Assembly: GCF_000987955.1 (NCBI RefSeq)
Contig: NZ_LAZU01000031.1
Location: 114,378-178,377, forward strand
From: Paenibacillus sp. DMB20
Lineage (GTDB): Bacteria > Bacillota > Bacilli > Paenibacillales > Paenibacillaceae
DNA length: 64,000 nucleotides
Direction: 5' to 3'
Shown: in pieces, positions 28,710-37,761 of the stretch
How the letters are laid out: the number at the start of each line of letters is the position of its first letter
Numbering within the stretch: the stretch's first letter is position 1
Notes under the pieces: model-generated
Seen by the model: the letters and a program-made list of their open reading frames with translations, nothing else
The model's database searches: none
Told to the model about the DNA's origin: nothing
Made by a program: the position numbers and the translations under genes

Positions 28710-29856
28710 CTATTTTTGCAGATTGCCGCCGAATCGCAATGTCTTCGCAATGTTGCGGGCCGTGCGCTCCATGTTGGCAGCGGCTAGTCGCATCGCTTCC
28801 TCCAGGCTGCATACGCCAGGCACGATCGTGAACACCATATCGATGCCGTGCTCATGCACCACTTCATGCCCGTCCGCCAATGAGCCCGCGATGCCGATGA
28901 CCGGCACGCCATAACGCTTGGCCGTTTTGGCTACGCCTATTGGCGTCTTGCCGTAAATCGTCTGGCTATCGATGCGGCCTTCTCCCGTAATGACGAGATC
29001 CGCATCCTCGACATGCGAAGCGAGCCCGGTCGCTTCAATGACGATATCGACGCCCCGCTTCAGCTCGGCGTCCAAAAAAGCCAGCACGCCCGCGCCGAGC
29101 CCACCGGCTGCGCCCGCGCCGGGAATCCCGGCCACATCCCGGCCCAAGCAGGCCTTAATCATCGACGCAAAATGGGCGAGATTGCCGTCGAGCAGCCGCA
29201 CCATGTCCGGCCCGGCGCCTTTCTGAGGGCCGAATACGGCCGAGGCCCCCCCGCTCGCCGGTCAGCGGATTATCCACATCGCAGGCGGCCACGAAGGCCA
29301 CCTCCTTCAACCGCGGATCGGCTCCGCTCACGTCGATGCGGGCTAAGCGGTGAAGTTCACCGCCGCCATGGCCGATTTCCGCGCCGTCGTCGTCAAGCAG
29401 CCGCACGCCCAGCGCCTGCGCCATGCCTGCGCCGCCGTCGTTCGTGGCGCTGCCGCCCAGGCCGAGAATAATCGTGCCGACGCCTTCATCCAGCGCAGAC
29501 TGAATCAACTCGCCGGTGCCTCGCGTCGTCGTCGCGAGCGGGTTGCGCTGCGTAGGCGGCACGAGCGCAAGACCCGAGGCGGCCGCCATCTCGATGACCG
29601 CCGTCTTCCCGTCGCCAAGCAAGCCGTAGAACGCGGCCACGGGCGTCCCGAGCGGTCCCGTCACTTCGCGGTGGATCAATCGTCCGCCCGTGGCATCGAC
29701 CAAGGACCGGACCGTGCCTTCTCCGCCGTCAGCCATCGGCACGTGAACGATCTCCGCTTCAGGGTAAACCTGGCGCCATCCTTTCTCTATCGCATGGCAT
29801 GCCTCCATGGCGGACAAGCTCTCTTTAAATGAGTCCGGAGCAATGACAACCTTCAT
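28710..29856 (-). CDS. Glycerate 2-kinase (GarK/GlxK family), frameshifted
   Basis: ATP-dependent glycerate kinase, 381 residues after correction, which channels glycerate from glucarate or glyoxylate breakdown into glycolysis. Visible are the family N-terminus MKVVIAPDSFKESLSA, the glycine-rich ILGLGGSATNDGGAGMAQAL and VITGEGRIDSQTIYGK. The frame breaks at the C7 run 29246-29252; one base less restores GERGASAVFGPQKGAG. The ATG at 29856 is preferred to one 24 bases upstream because the family N-terminus starts here and GAGGGAG precedes it. Operon with the GntP permease and, further upstream, the CdaR-family regulator. GC content is visibly higher here than in the flanking cdaS region, suggesting a different origin. 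Confidence 0.85.
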
Positions 29857-29923
29857 TTCTCTCCACTCCCTCTCCATCAAACCTTAGACTATGACTAACT
29901 GCTGTCCCCGTTGCAATCCCGGG

Positions 29924-31192
29924 TTACAGGAACCAACCGAATACGCCGAACACCAATGTCGAAACGATCGCCAGCACGAGACCGATCGCCGTCTCATACG
30001 GAATGATGCGCAGCCGCTCCTTCATCCCCATGTTAACGCTTCCGCCCGTCGCGTGGAAGAAGCTGCCGTGCGGCATATGGTCGAAGACGGTCGCACCGGC
30101 ATGAATCATGGCCGCCGCACCCAGGGAAGCGACGCCAAGCTCCATAATCGTCGGGCCGAACACCGAGCTTGCGACTGCCGTGCCTGCCGTCGTCGAGGCA
30201 GTGGCCAAGGACATGAACGCGCCGCTAATCGGGGCAAGCAGGTAAGCCGGCAGGCCGGAAGAGGCCAGGCTGTCGATGATGACATCTTTCAATTTCGAGT
30301 TCGATATGATGCCTGCCAACGTCCCCGTCCCGAGCAGCATAACGGCTACGCCTGTCATTTTGCCCAGGCCCGATATCGCGTATTGGTTGATATGCTTGAT
30401 GCGGCCCATGCACAAGGCGCCAACGAAACCGCCGACGGGCAAAGCGATAATCGGATCGATGACGATGCCGGCCAGCGGGCGCAGCGCCAGCAGCACAATT
30501 GCCGTGAGCGGCGCCATCATCGCCGCCAGGAAGCTGGGAAGCTGCAGCTCGCCATTGTCAACGCTTTCTTCAGCGGCAATCATCGTGCCCTTCTTCGTCA
30601 GCCGCTTCGCGATGAGATAGGTGACAACCAGCCCAACCAAAGCCGGGATGATGCCCGCCATCATCATCGATGTCAGCGGGATGTTGAAGGCTTCCGCCGC
30701 CGAGATGGCGTTCGGATTCGGCGACATGATGTTGCCGGCCTTGCCGCCGCCGATCATGGCGAGCAGGATCGCCATGCGGGACAAGCCGGCTCGCTGCGCG
30801 ATCGCGAGCGCAATCGGCGCCACCGTGATGACCGCGACGTCGATGAAGACGCCGACCGCCGTCAGCACCATCGTCGCGAACGCCAGAGCGAACAGGGCGC
30901 GCGTTTCGCCGACCTTGCGAACCAGCGTCTCGGCAATCGTCTTGGCTCCGCCCGATTCAATCAGGACGCCCGCCAGTACGCCGGCCGCCAGGATACGCAG
31001 TACGGCCGGGACCATGCCCTTGGCGCCATCCATCATCAGGTTCACGGAATCGACCAGACCGATGCCGCCGACGATCCCGCCGGCCAGCGCGCCAATCATC
31101 ATGCCGTACGCTGGCGGAACTTTTCTCAATATCAACACAATGGCTACGACCAATGCCGTCAAAGCACCGAGCACCGTTACAGATACGTCCAT
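29924..31192 (-). CDS. GntP-family gluconate/glycerate:H+ symporter
   Basis: 422 residues, very hydrophobic with about 12 membrane segments. The family segments MIGGGKAGNIMSPNPNAISA and ATASTTAGTAVASSVFGP are present. GntP proteins import gluconate, glycerate or related hydroxy acids with protons. Since it lies 67 bases upstream of a glycerate kinase gene and next to a sugar-diacid-type regulator, glycerate or a hydroxy-diacid is the likely substrate (inference). A cre-like site lies about 60 bases upstream. Confidence 0.88.
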   Translation of the reverse strand: MDVSVTVLGALTALVVAIVLILRKVPPAYGMMIGALAGGIVGGIGLVDSVNLMMDGAKGMVPAVLRILAAGVLAGVLIESGGAKTIAETLVRKVGETRALFALAFATMVLTAVGVFIDVAVITVAPIALAIAQRAGLSRMAILLAMIGGGKAGNIMSPNPNAISAAEAFNIPLTSMMMAGIIPALVGLVVTYLIAKRLTKKGTMIAAEESVDNGELQLPSFLAAMMAPLTAIVLLALRPLAGIVIDPIIALPVGGFVGALCMGRIKHINQYAISGLGKMTGVAVMLLGTGTLAGIISNSKLKDVIIDSLASSGLPAYLLAPISGAFMSLATASTTAGTAVASSVFGPTIMELGVASLGAAAMIHAGATVFDHMPHGSFFHATGGSVNMGMKERLRIIPYETAIGLVLAIVSTLVFGVFGWFL

Positions 31193-31250
31193 AGTGAACT
31201 CCCCCTAAGGTGTTATATCAAATCCTTGTACTATTACTGTACCTGTAACT

Positions 31251-31264
31251 TGTAAGCGCTTCAT
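31251..31264. promoter_or_regulatory. cre-like site before the GntP/glycerate kinase genes
   Basis: TGTAAGCGCTTCAT matches the cre consensus at 11 of 14 positions with the central AAGCGCTT intact. It lies between the regulator stop and the permease start. Confidence 0.4.
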
Positions 31265-31337
31265 CATGCATAAAAATGAAATTTAGCGCTTTATTCAGCA
31301 TGTTTTTTGTTCAAATGCACAATGGATGCCAAGCCGC

Positions 31338-32504
31338 TCAGACACTGCTCTCGTTCTCTTTGTCCCCTAAGGCGCTTAACCATCGGGCGGTCATCAGCGT
31401 ATATAAGTCGCGAAAATGCTTCGGGTCCTTGCCGGTCGCTTCATGAATGCGCTGCAGACGGTAACGAAGCGTGTTGCGGTGAATGGCCAACCGCTCCGCG
31501 ATGTGCTGCTGTTCGCCGTTCTCCTCATAATAAGCCTGCAGCGTCTGCTGAAGCTCCCCGTTTTTGTCCTCTAGCGCAAACCGCTGCCATAGCCGCCGCA
31601 GTTCTTCCCCTATCCATGATGGCTTGACATTGGCCGCAGCTGTCTCATTCGGCATATCTTCGCTATAATATACCGTCTGCTCAGGAAAAATGGCCAGGCC
31701 CGCCCGCATTGTATCTTGTGCGGAACGATAGGACGCGATCAAGCCGCCGATGCCGGAATACGCCTTTCCGACGGCAATGCGGAGCGGCGCGATCCGTTTC
31801 TCTTCCAGCAGCCTGCGGATGCGGGCGATGCCTTCGCATATATCGGCTCCGGGCTCGCGGGGATGCAGATGCGGCTTGAACAGCACGATTTGGCGCGTAT
31901 TGCGGATAGCGATCAGGTCGATGGCGGGCCGCCCCTCCAGCAGCTCGACCACCCGCTTGAGCGTAGACAGCGCATCCGTGCTCTCTGTTCCGGTAAGTTC
32001 CATAATGCATGCAACGCGCGTCCGGTCCGGATTGAAACCGATCCGTTCCGCCTGAAGCCGCAGCATATCGTTATCTTTGCCGTCCGCGTGAATGACGGAC
32101 AACAGGAAATCCTCCTTCATTCGCTTGTCCCATTGGGCTTTTTCCATCAGATCGGCTTGCTCCAGGTACATTTCCGCGGTCATTTTCACCAGCTCGCCGT
32201 ATTTGGTCACCTCGTTCGGATCTCCGGTAATGCCGATGACGCCCACGACTTCGCCCTGGAACTGAATCGCCAGATTGGTGCCTGGCTGCACCCCTTGCAG
32301 CTTTCGTGCGCTCTCCTCGTCGATCTCGAAGCGCCCCTTCCGCTCAATTGCAATGAGTGCCCCTTCATGCTTTTGATTTAAGCGCGAGCGGTCTCCGGAA
32401 CCGATAATCCGTCCGCGTTCATCCATGACGTTCACGTTATAGTGGATGACTTGCATCGTCCGCGTCACAATGTCCTGCGCCAATTCTTTGGTCAGTCTGC
32501 TCAT
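31338..32504 (-). CDS. CdaR/SdaR-family sugar-diacid-type transcriptional regulator
   Basis: 388 residues. An N-terminal diacid-recognition domain (about 1-130: DIVTRTMQVIHYNVNVMDERG, GVIGITGDPNEVTKYGELVK) is followed by a GGDEF-like central region and a C-terminal PucR/CdaR helix-turn-helix (AERLAIHRNTLRYRLQRI, about 345-365). The family activates glucarate, galactarate or glycerate genes. It lies upstream of and in line with the GntP permease and glycerate kinase genes. This CdaR family is unrelated to the c-di-AMP regulator CdaR encoded at 55 kb. Confidence 0.9.
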   Translation of the reverse strand: MSRLTKELAQDIVTRTMQVIHYNVNVMDERGRIIGSGDRSRLNQKHEGALIAIERKGRFEIDEESARKLQGVQPGTNLAIQFQGEVVGVIGITGDPNEVTKYGELVKMTAEMYLEQADLMEKAQWDKRMKEDFLLSVIHADGKDNDMLRLQAERIGFNPDRTRVACIMELTGTESTDALSTLKRVVELLEGRPAIDLIAIRNTRQIVLFKPHLHPREPGADICEGIARIRRLLEEKRIAPLRIAVGKAYSGIGGLIASYRSAQDTMRAGLAIFPEQTVYYSEDMPNETAAANVKPSWIGEELRRLWQRFALEDKNGELQQTLQAYYEENGEQQHIAERLAIHRNTLRYRLQRIHEATGKDPKHFRDLYTLMTARWLSALGDKENESSV

Positions 32505-32663
32505 CTTTCGTCTACCACCTGCTCATCTCATGCGATATGAAAAAAACGCCCTCCATCCGGCTGATAATCGCGGCTCACCGCGCTCTTGGCAGGACAGGGG
32601 CATTCAGTTCCAGCATAATGCATTATATACCCTTACTAGAAAGGTTGTTCAAAACAAAATCTT

Positions 32664-32835
32664 TTAAAAACCCATTTTCCGAGAAAGCCGTTCTTTCGGC
32701 TTAGTAAGCTTGACGATATGGGCCTCGGATCGGTCGAGCCCGCCGGACACATGCATGATGTTGCCGGAAAAGAAATCCGACCGCTCCTCTTACAAAAAAC
32801 GAATGACCCGAGTTACATCCTGCGTGCTTCTAAAC
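32664..32835 (-). pseudogene. C-terminal remnant of a short-chain dehydrogenase (SDR)
   Basis: Reads TQDVTRVIRFL, an in-frame TAA, then EERSDFFSGNIMHVSGGLDR, the typical end of the SDR fold (last helix, final strand and the GG before the C-terminus). No N-terminal Rossmann motif is nearby. It is truncated at the 5' side near the tRNA-Lys terminator. Confidence 0.6.
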
Positions 32836-32846
32836 ACTCCAAAAAC

Positions 32847-32871
32847 AAAAAAACGGCATTTCTGCCGTTTG
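32847..32871 (-). terminator. Terminator of the tRNA-Lys transcript
   Basis: AAACGGCAGAAATGCCGTTT stem-loop followed by seven T on the minus strand, 15 bases past the tRNA 3' end. The hairpin repeats that at 26778-26804. Confidence 0.78.
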
Positions 32872-32885
32872 GATTACATATCTGA

Positions 32886-32958
32886 TGGGTTCTGAGGGGG
32901 TCGAACCCTCGACCTGATGATTAAGAGTCAACTGCTCTGCCAACTGAGCTAAGAACCC
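32886..32958 (-). tRNA. tRNA-Lys (CTT)
   Basis: 73-base cloverleaf: acceptor GGGTTCT/AGAACCC, D arm GCTC..GAGC, T arm GAGGG..CCCTC, anticodon loop CTCTTAA giving CTT. The 3' CCA is not encoded. The anticodon stem GTTGA/TCATC has one T-T mismatch. It stands alone, outside the rrn-linked tRNA cluster. Confidence 0.92.
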
Positions 32959-33066
32959 ATATACTGGGTTCAAGGGGGATGCATCATCCCGATTGAACGA
33001 AGTTTAATTAATACTCTTACATTCTAGTCCTTATCGGCAGAGTTGTAAACTATGAATTACAGCTAA

Positions 33067-34686
33067 TTATGGTTGATCCTGGCTGCTTATATATAAGTTG
33101 TTAATCGAAGTGAACGGACATAGCCTAAACCACCTTGAAAAATCCGTATTTGATACATTAATCTCGACTAATTCTTTAGATCCATATCCTTTATCAGCTG
33201 AAACCTCATGATTGATGAAATAAAAAAACAATATCACCAAGATAAAGCATAGTACATTAAAAATAATTAGAGTCAATGGCATCCACACGAAAACCATATG
33301 AAAAGAATAATCTATTATATATGGCCATACAGCCAGCATGATCATAAAAGAAAGTCCGATCAGCAATTTTACAACCAACAAAAAATTTTTCCTTTTTTTA
33401 AGCACACTCTCACTTTTTAAATGAATACGTCTTTTCATCGTCCTAATTAAAACTATTGCCAGGAAAATTAATGTAATCAATGCGATTATGCCTATGCTAA
33501 AAATTTTATCTAAAAGCCCTTGACTATAGGTAATACCCACTAATGGTTCATCATTCAGATGCTTCATAATATTTTGCGAAATATTGATTGTCTGGCTTCC
33601 TGGACTGTTAGACTGTACGCCAATCGCTATTTCTTTTTTCGGGAGGATGATGATATTTGAGGTAAAGCTTGGATTTTCTCCACTGTGAGTAATATATGCC
33701 CCATCTTCTGATACAATCCACCCATATGAATAATATAATGGTTTTCCCTCAAATTCCCCTGCCACTATATCATTATCGATCGCGTGGGATTTTTTAATAA
33801 GGCGTGCCAGTTGTTCAGGAAAATCCCCTCTCCCTAATTGTGCATTTAACCAAATTCCCATATCTTTTGAAGAAGTGATGAGGTAACCATCCGCTAAAGA
33901 ACCTTGATACCTGGGTGCATCATATTCAACTGCTCTGTTGAAGAATGGTGAATATCCTTGAGCCATATTTCCAGTTTTTTTGGCTTCATCCAAGTCAAAA
34001 TAACTACTATGCATTCCCAACGGCAGTAATATTTTTTCTTCAACAAAATCTTCATATTTTTTCTTCGTCACCACTTCAAGAATGTATGCAAGTAAATCAT
34101 ATCCAATATTAGCATATTCAAAATCCGTTCCCGGGTAAAAATTCAATGGAATTCCATCTGTCAGCCGAACTGTTTTTTCAAGGAGATCATGAGAAGTTCC
34201 CTCTGGAAAATGGTTTATTGTTTTTTCGGGAAGACCGCTTGAATGGTGTATCAATTGCTCAATCGTAATTTCTACATTTTTTCCGTTATAGTTCACATTA
34301 AACCACGGTACATATTTTGATATACGATCTTCAAGAGATATGACTCCTTCGTCATCAAGTATCAGCATGGCCAATGCGGTAAATGCTTTTGTGGTCGAAC
34401 CCAGCTCAAATAATGTATCTTTCGTGATTGGAGTCTTTTTCCTTACATTGCTGAATCCATACTGTTCATGTACTACCTTTTCCCCATTAGCAACCGTTAT
34501 TGCAGATCCTGGAGACTGATTCCCTTTCATGGATTCGAGAATAATATTCTGTATTTCTTCTGATTTAAGCGTATGACTAATTTCTTTTTCCGAGTATGCA
34601 TATGTTGAAGCAGCCTCATAGTCGAAGAATATGATCAATGCCAGTATACAGGCAATGATTCTTCTAATTTGAACCGTAGTAGTCAC
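33067..34686 (-). CDS. Membrane-bound serine hydrolase (beta-lactamase/PBP4* type)
   Basis: 539 residues. An N-terminal signal or membrane segment (about 8-25) is followed by an extracytoplasmic class C beta-lactamase-type domain (about 40-385): SxxK as LGSTTKAFTALAML, YxN as FEYANIGYDLL, and HSGENPSF as the third box. Three C-terminal membrane helices (about 395-500) are separated by a basic cytoplasmic loop. Relatives in Bacillota hydrolyse D-amino-acid peptides or resist antibiotics; the role here is unknown. Start is GTG with a weakly placed AAGGA. AT-rich compared with neighbours, as are the MerR genes upstream, suggesting that the 33-36 kb stretch was acquired together. Confidence 0.83.
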   Translation of the reverse strand: MTTTVQIRRIIACILALIIFFDYEAASTYAYSEKEISHTLKSEEIQNIILESMKGNQSPGSAITVANGEKVVHEQYGFSNVRKKTPITKDTLFELGSTTKAFTALAMLILDDEGVISLEDRISKYVPWFNVNYNGKNVEITIEQLIHHSSGLPEKTINHFPEGTSHDLLEKTVRLTDGIPLNFYPGTDFEYANIGYDLLAYILEVVTKKKYEDFVEEKILLPLGMHSSYFDLDEAKKTGNMAQGYSPFFNRAVEYDAPRYQGSLADGYLITSSKDMGIWLNAQLGRGDFPEQLARLIKKSHAIDNDIVAGEFEGKPLYYSYGWIVSEDGAYITHSGENPSFTSNIIILPKKEIAIGVQSNSPGSQTINISQNIMKHLNDEPLVGITYSQGLLDKIFSIGIIALITLIFLAIVLIRTMKRRIHLKSESVLKKRKNFLLVVKLLIGLSFMIMLAVWPYIIDYSFHMVFVWMPLTLIIFNVLCFILVILFFYFINHEVSADKGYGSKELVEINVSNTDFSRWFRLCPFTSINNLYISSQDQP

Positions 34687-34747
34687 GATCTGATCATTCC
34701 TTTCTCATGTCTTTATCAATGAACCATCCTCCTAATAAAAACAATAA

Positions 34748-34768
34748 ACCCTTGAGTAACTCAAGGGT
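34748..34768 (-). terminator. Terminator after the MerR-associated ORF
   Basis: Perfect 10-bp palindrome ACCCTTGAGT/ACTCAAGGGT with a one-base centre, followed on the minus strand by a T-rich stretch. Confidence 0.72.
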
Positions 34769-34785
34769 CAATACATCCGCTCTTT

Positions 34786-35256
34786 TTAACTGAATAATAA
34801 TATCTCTACGAAATATTCATTATCTGCAAAATTTTTATGAAGAAGGCAGAATTCATAATTGACTAACACTTCAACATTCTCTTTATCAGCATGAAAATAT
34901 GAAACTAGTTTATGCAGGTACTCTTCCAACTCTGCTTTAGTTCCATAGAATTTTGCTTTTACGCATTGTCCACTACAATGTCTGGCTTCTAAATTGGTTA
35001 CGGTTACTTGTTCTATAAGATTTTTTTCTTCTGAATAAATGGAAAATAATAAACAATCTTTGTTTTCCATTATTTTACCTGCTGCATTTCTGTAAAAGGG
35101 AACATAATTCTCTACTTTATAAGGGCTCAATTCAGATTTAAGCTTCATAAAATGCTCAATCAATTCGGGTAACCGAATGTAATATAAAGTAAAATTAACA
35201 TTTTCTATCAACAATTCACTGAAATCATCTCTCCTTTTTAAAATCGGAAATTTCAC
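34786..35256 (-). CDS. Putative effector-binding half of a MerR-type regulator
   Basis: 156 residues, not confidently assigned to a family. It has the size and alternating strand/helix pattern of the GyrI-like effector domains that follow MerR coiled coils, and the opening KFPILKRRDDFSELLIENVN resembles the linker in such regulators. Its GTG start overlaps the stop of the MerR HTH gene by four bases (GTGA), so translation is probably coupled. The overlap is either a real two-polypeptide arrangement or the scar of a frameshift in a once continuous gene. Confidence 0.55.
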   Translation of the reverse strand: MKFPILKRRDDFSELLIENVNFTLYYIRLPELIEHFMKLKSELSPYKVENYVPFYRNAAGKIMENKDCLLFSIYSEEKNLIEQVTVTNLEARHCSGQCVKAKFYGTKAELEEYLHKLVSYFHADKENVEVLVNYEFCLLHKNFADNEYFVEILLFS

Positions 35257-35592
35257 AGATCATTTTTTTTTAATTGATTGATATATTTCTTCATTCGTTG
35301 AAGCTGTTGAATTTTTCCCTCTATCATTTCTTCTTGTTTTTCAATCAAACTTGTATATTGATTGATGTCCTCTTGCTGAAATACATTTTTCATTTTTTTT
35401 GAGAGGAATTTCTAAATACTTTCCCACTAATATGTGTTCAAGCAAATCCAAATGCTCCAATGAGTAGTAACGATATCCGTTTGTTTCATCTACAATGGGT
35501 TTTAAAATTCCGATTTTATCGTAATGTCGTAACGTATCTAAGCTTATTCCATACATCTTGCTAACTTTTCCTATGCTAATTCTGAAGTCCAT
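35253..35592 (-). CDS. MerR-family HTH protein, frameshifted, without its own effector domain
   Basis: 112 residues after correction. A MerR winged helix (ISIGKVSKMYGISLDTLRHY, DKIGILKPIVDETNGYRYYS; residues about 5-70) is followed by the dimerisation coiled coil (YTSLIEKQEEMIEGKIQQLQ) and a stop. The frame breaks at the T8 run 35393-35400; one base less restores PLKKMKNVFQQED and the coiled coil. The next ORF starts inside its stop codon. Together the two ORFs make one MerR regulator length. Target unknown; the membrane serine hydrolase gene directly downstream is a candidate. Confidence 0.7.
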
Positions 35593-35950
35593 TAGTGCTT
35601 GAATTTCACCTCTACTTTGAAGAGTCGTTCGATAGAAAACAAAATATTCTTTTTAACCGCTTTTCAACTTAAGATGTTCTAGTTTTTTTTGGACATAAAA
35701 ACACCCCTTTAGACAAATATAATCTAAAGGGGTAAAACGATGAAACTTTTTAACAACCGCATGACTTTATTTAAAACGGAACAGCGTGAAAACAAGAAGT
35801 CGGAAAAGATGTTTTCCGAGTGTTGTATACTCGTTGATAGTTGAATCTATAACTTATTGTGTTACAATACATTAGGAAGGCCGAGTGCAGGTAACACTCG
35901 GCCTTTACAATTGGCTTGGATGGGGTGCCGGATGCGATAGTTTTCCTTCG
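35593..35950. other. Gap between the MerR genes and the transposase remnant
   Basis: No gene is seen. It holds two hairpins: ACCCCTTTA/TAAAGGGGT at 35703-35733, which precedes the MerR genes on the minus strand, and the terminator-like hairpin at 35877-35906. Confidence 0.6.
35877..35906 (+). terminator. Terminator-like hairpin beside the IS1595 remnant
   Basis: AAGGCCGAGTG pairs with CACTCGGCCTT and is followed by TTAC. It belongs to the GCCGAG/CTCGGC outer-stem group seen elsewhere in the window; no obvious plus-strand gene precedes it. Confidence 0.5.
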
Positions 35951-36735
35951 TCATATATATCGTTTTGTAGGGCAATCCATCTTGTGTTTCATTTTTTTCC
36001 CTTTACGGTATTTATTAAATATCGGGTCCTGATCCGAACAGAAAATAACTTTAGACCCGATCGAAAATGACGGAGCCCATACGTTCAAATTTTATAACCT
36101 CACTGATCGGTTCCTTTGAATGATCACGCGCTACAAAAATACATACTTATTCATTGGCAATTCCATTACTGGCGGCCGCTCCACCTCGTTTGCGCGGTTT
36201 CCGGTTCAACTTTAGACTCCCCTTTTCAAGATGACGAATGTAAATTTCGTCTGCCTCGGCAACGCCTTCCAAAGACTAATCCTTGATCTGAAAAAGCCAT
36301 GAGGAATTATGTGTCGCCATGTAAAGGTTGTTGGTACGGAAATGCCTGCTCGTTTAGTACATTTGCGAATGGTGAGTCCTTGTTCCATAGCTGCCAAATA
36401 GTTTACCCATTGATCTGGGTAATGGGTTCGATGAATAGGGGTATTTGTTAAATCATTAAAGATTCGCTTGCAAGATTGGCAAAGAAAGCCCTGTCTTCCC
36501 TTGTACGTTCCGTTTATCTTAAATGGTGCCCGTGCCTCACAGTAGGGGCAGCACAGTTCGTCCCGAAGCCGAGATTCACGAATGTCATCCAAGTCGTTAA
36601 TTTTCTAGTGCTCTGCTGCAATTCATTGGCAGAAGACTCTTGCAGGATCTGCACCAATAATTGCTTTTGAGCTTTATTAACTTCAGTCAGAGCATCAACA
36701 ATATCATTAAACGGAATGTAAGACAAACTCAACAC
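35951..36735 (-). pseudogene. IS1595-family (ISXO2-like) transposase remnant
   Basis: The N-terminal zinc ribbon CCPYCEARAPFKINGTYKG...CQSCKRIF and the following NDLTNTPIHRTHYPDQW and AGISVPTTFTWRHII match IS1595-type transposases. In other frames the DDE core can be followed as LEGVAEADEIYIRH, VCIFVARDHSKEPI and FCSDQDPIFNKYRKG. At least three frame changes and one in-frame TAA interrupt it, and the C-terminus is missing. No terminal inverted repeats were recognised. The gene is dead; it marks a past insertion at the edge of the glycan locus. Confidence 0.75.
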
Positions 36736-36781
36736 TACCCAAAGTACTTATTACAAACTTGTATTTATAGGTCTCACTCAA

Positions 36782-37561
36782 CTAAAGTTTTCGATTTGCT
36801 AATCCAATTTTGGCAATTAGATTTGTCAGATTTGTATAACTAGTTGACACGCATCCCATCGGATCCGTCCGGCACATGTCCTGCTCCACCACATACCATT
36901 CCACGCCGAAGGCTTCTCCCCATTTCAAAATCGGGACAAAATCAATCACTCCCGTGCTGATTTCCGCAAAGGTCTGCTCTTCGTCGTCTGTCATATCCTT
37001 CAGATGGACTATCGGCATCCGACCTGCATACGGCTGGATGAATTCAAACGGATCAAGCCCCGCCTTCTGAATCCAATACACGTCGATTTCCGCGAGGATG
37101 CGATTATCGGAAGCAGGATCCAACATGTAGGCCAGTGCAGATTGGCCATTAATCATCGTTTCAAGTTCGAAGGCATGATTATGGTAGCTGATTCGAAATC
37201 CTTCGTCCTTCCATTGATTTGCAACTCGATTCAGCTGTTGTTTGATCTCCACATACCCTTCTTTATGTCGCAGAGGCGGCTTAATAAAAGGACAAACGAT
37301 ATCTGACGTGCCGAACAAACGTGCGTCCGATACCACCTTGTCCGTGTGATGCACGATATCGTCCAAACTGACGTGAAGCCCCGCAGTCTTCAATCCCGTT
37401 TCTCGCAGAACAGCCTTCAGCTCCATCGGATCGTAATCGTAAAATCCAGCGAACTGTACACCCGCCCACCCCTGCCTCTTTAATTCTCTCAGAACGCCCG
37501 GGAAATCTGCTTGGCAAGCCTCTCTCAGCGTGTATAGTTGTACGGCAAGCTTATGATTCAC
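36782..37561 (-). CDS. Sugar phosphate isomerase/epimerase (AP endonuclease 2-type TIM barrel)
   Basis: 259 residues, the common length for xylose-isomerase-like TIM-barrel isomerases (IolE/IolI, keto-sugar epimerase relatives). Metal-ligand positions are visible in GFRISYHNHAFE, ILAEIDVYWIQKAG (Glu and Asp) and MPIVHLKDM (His). Cytoplasmic. It is the last gene of the glycan-utilisation operon, 200 bases after a Gfo/Idh/MocA oxidoreductase gene, a pairing typical of inositol or unusual-sugar breakdown where the oxidoreductase makes a keto sugar for the isomerase. Start is GTG with AAGGGG upstream. Substrate not deducible. Confidence 0.86.
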   Translation of the reverse strand: MNHKLAVQLYTLREACQADFPGVLRELKRQGWAGVQFAGFYDYDPMELKAVLRETGLKTAGLHVSLDDIVHHTDKVVSDARLFGTSDIVCPFIKPPLRHKEGYVEIKQQLNRVANQWKDEGFRISYHNHAFELETMINGQSALAYMLDPASDNRILAEIDVYWIQKAGLDPFEFIQPYAGRMPIVHLKDMTDDEEQTFAEISTGVIDFVPILKWGEAFGVEWYVVEQDMCRTDPMGCVSTSYTNLTNLIAKIGLANRKL

Positions 37562-37761
37562 ACCACATGTCCCCTTTATGATCGCCTCTTTTTCATTGCT
37601 GCGATTATTTCAAATTTATTATATTGGCGGCGGTTACGACGGATTAACAATCCTTCTAATAAATTGACAGATCTTACTTATTTCGTATCGTGGAGGAACG
37701 GATTTTCCACATTATTGAATGTTCTTCCTACGCATCAAATAGTTTCCCAATATAGGTTTGA

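Noticed and set aside
29891..31255. 454-codon plus-strand open frame rich in Arg, His, Asn and Asp
   Set aside because: It is antisense to the GntP permease gene, has the biased composition of a high-GC shadow frame and no recognisable domain or ribosome-binding site.
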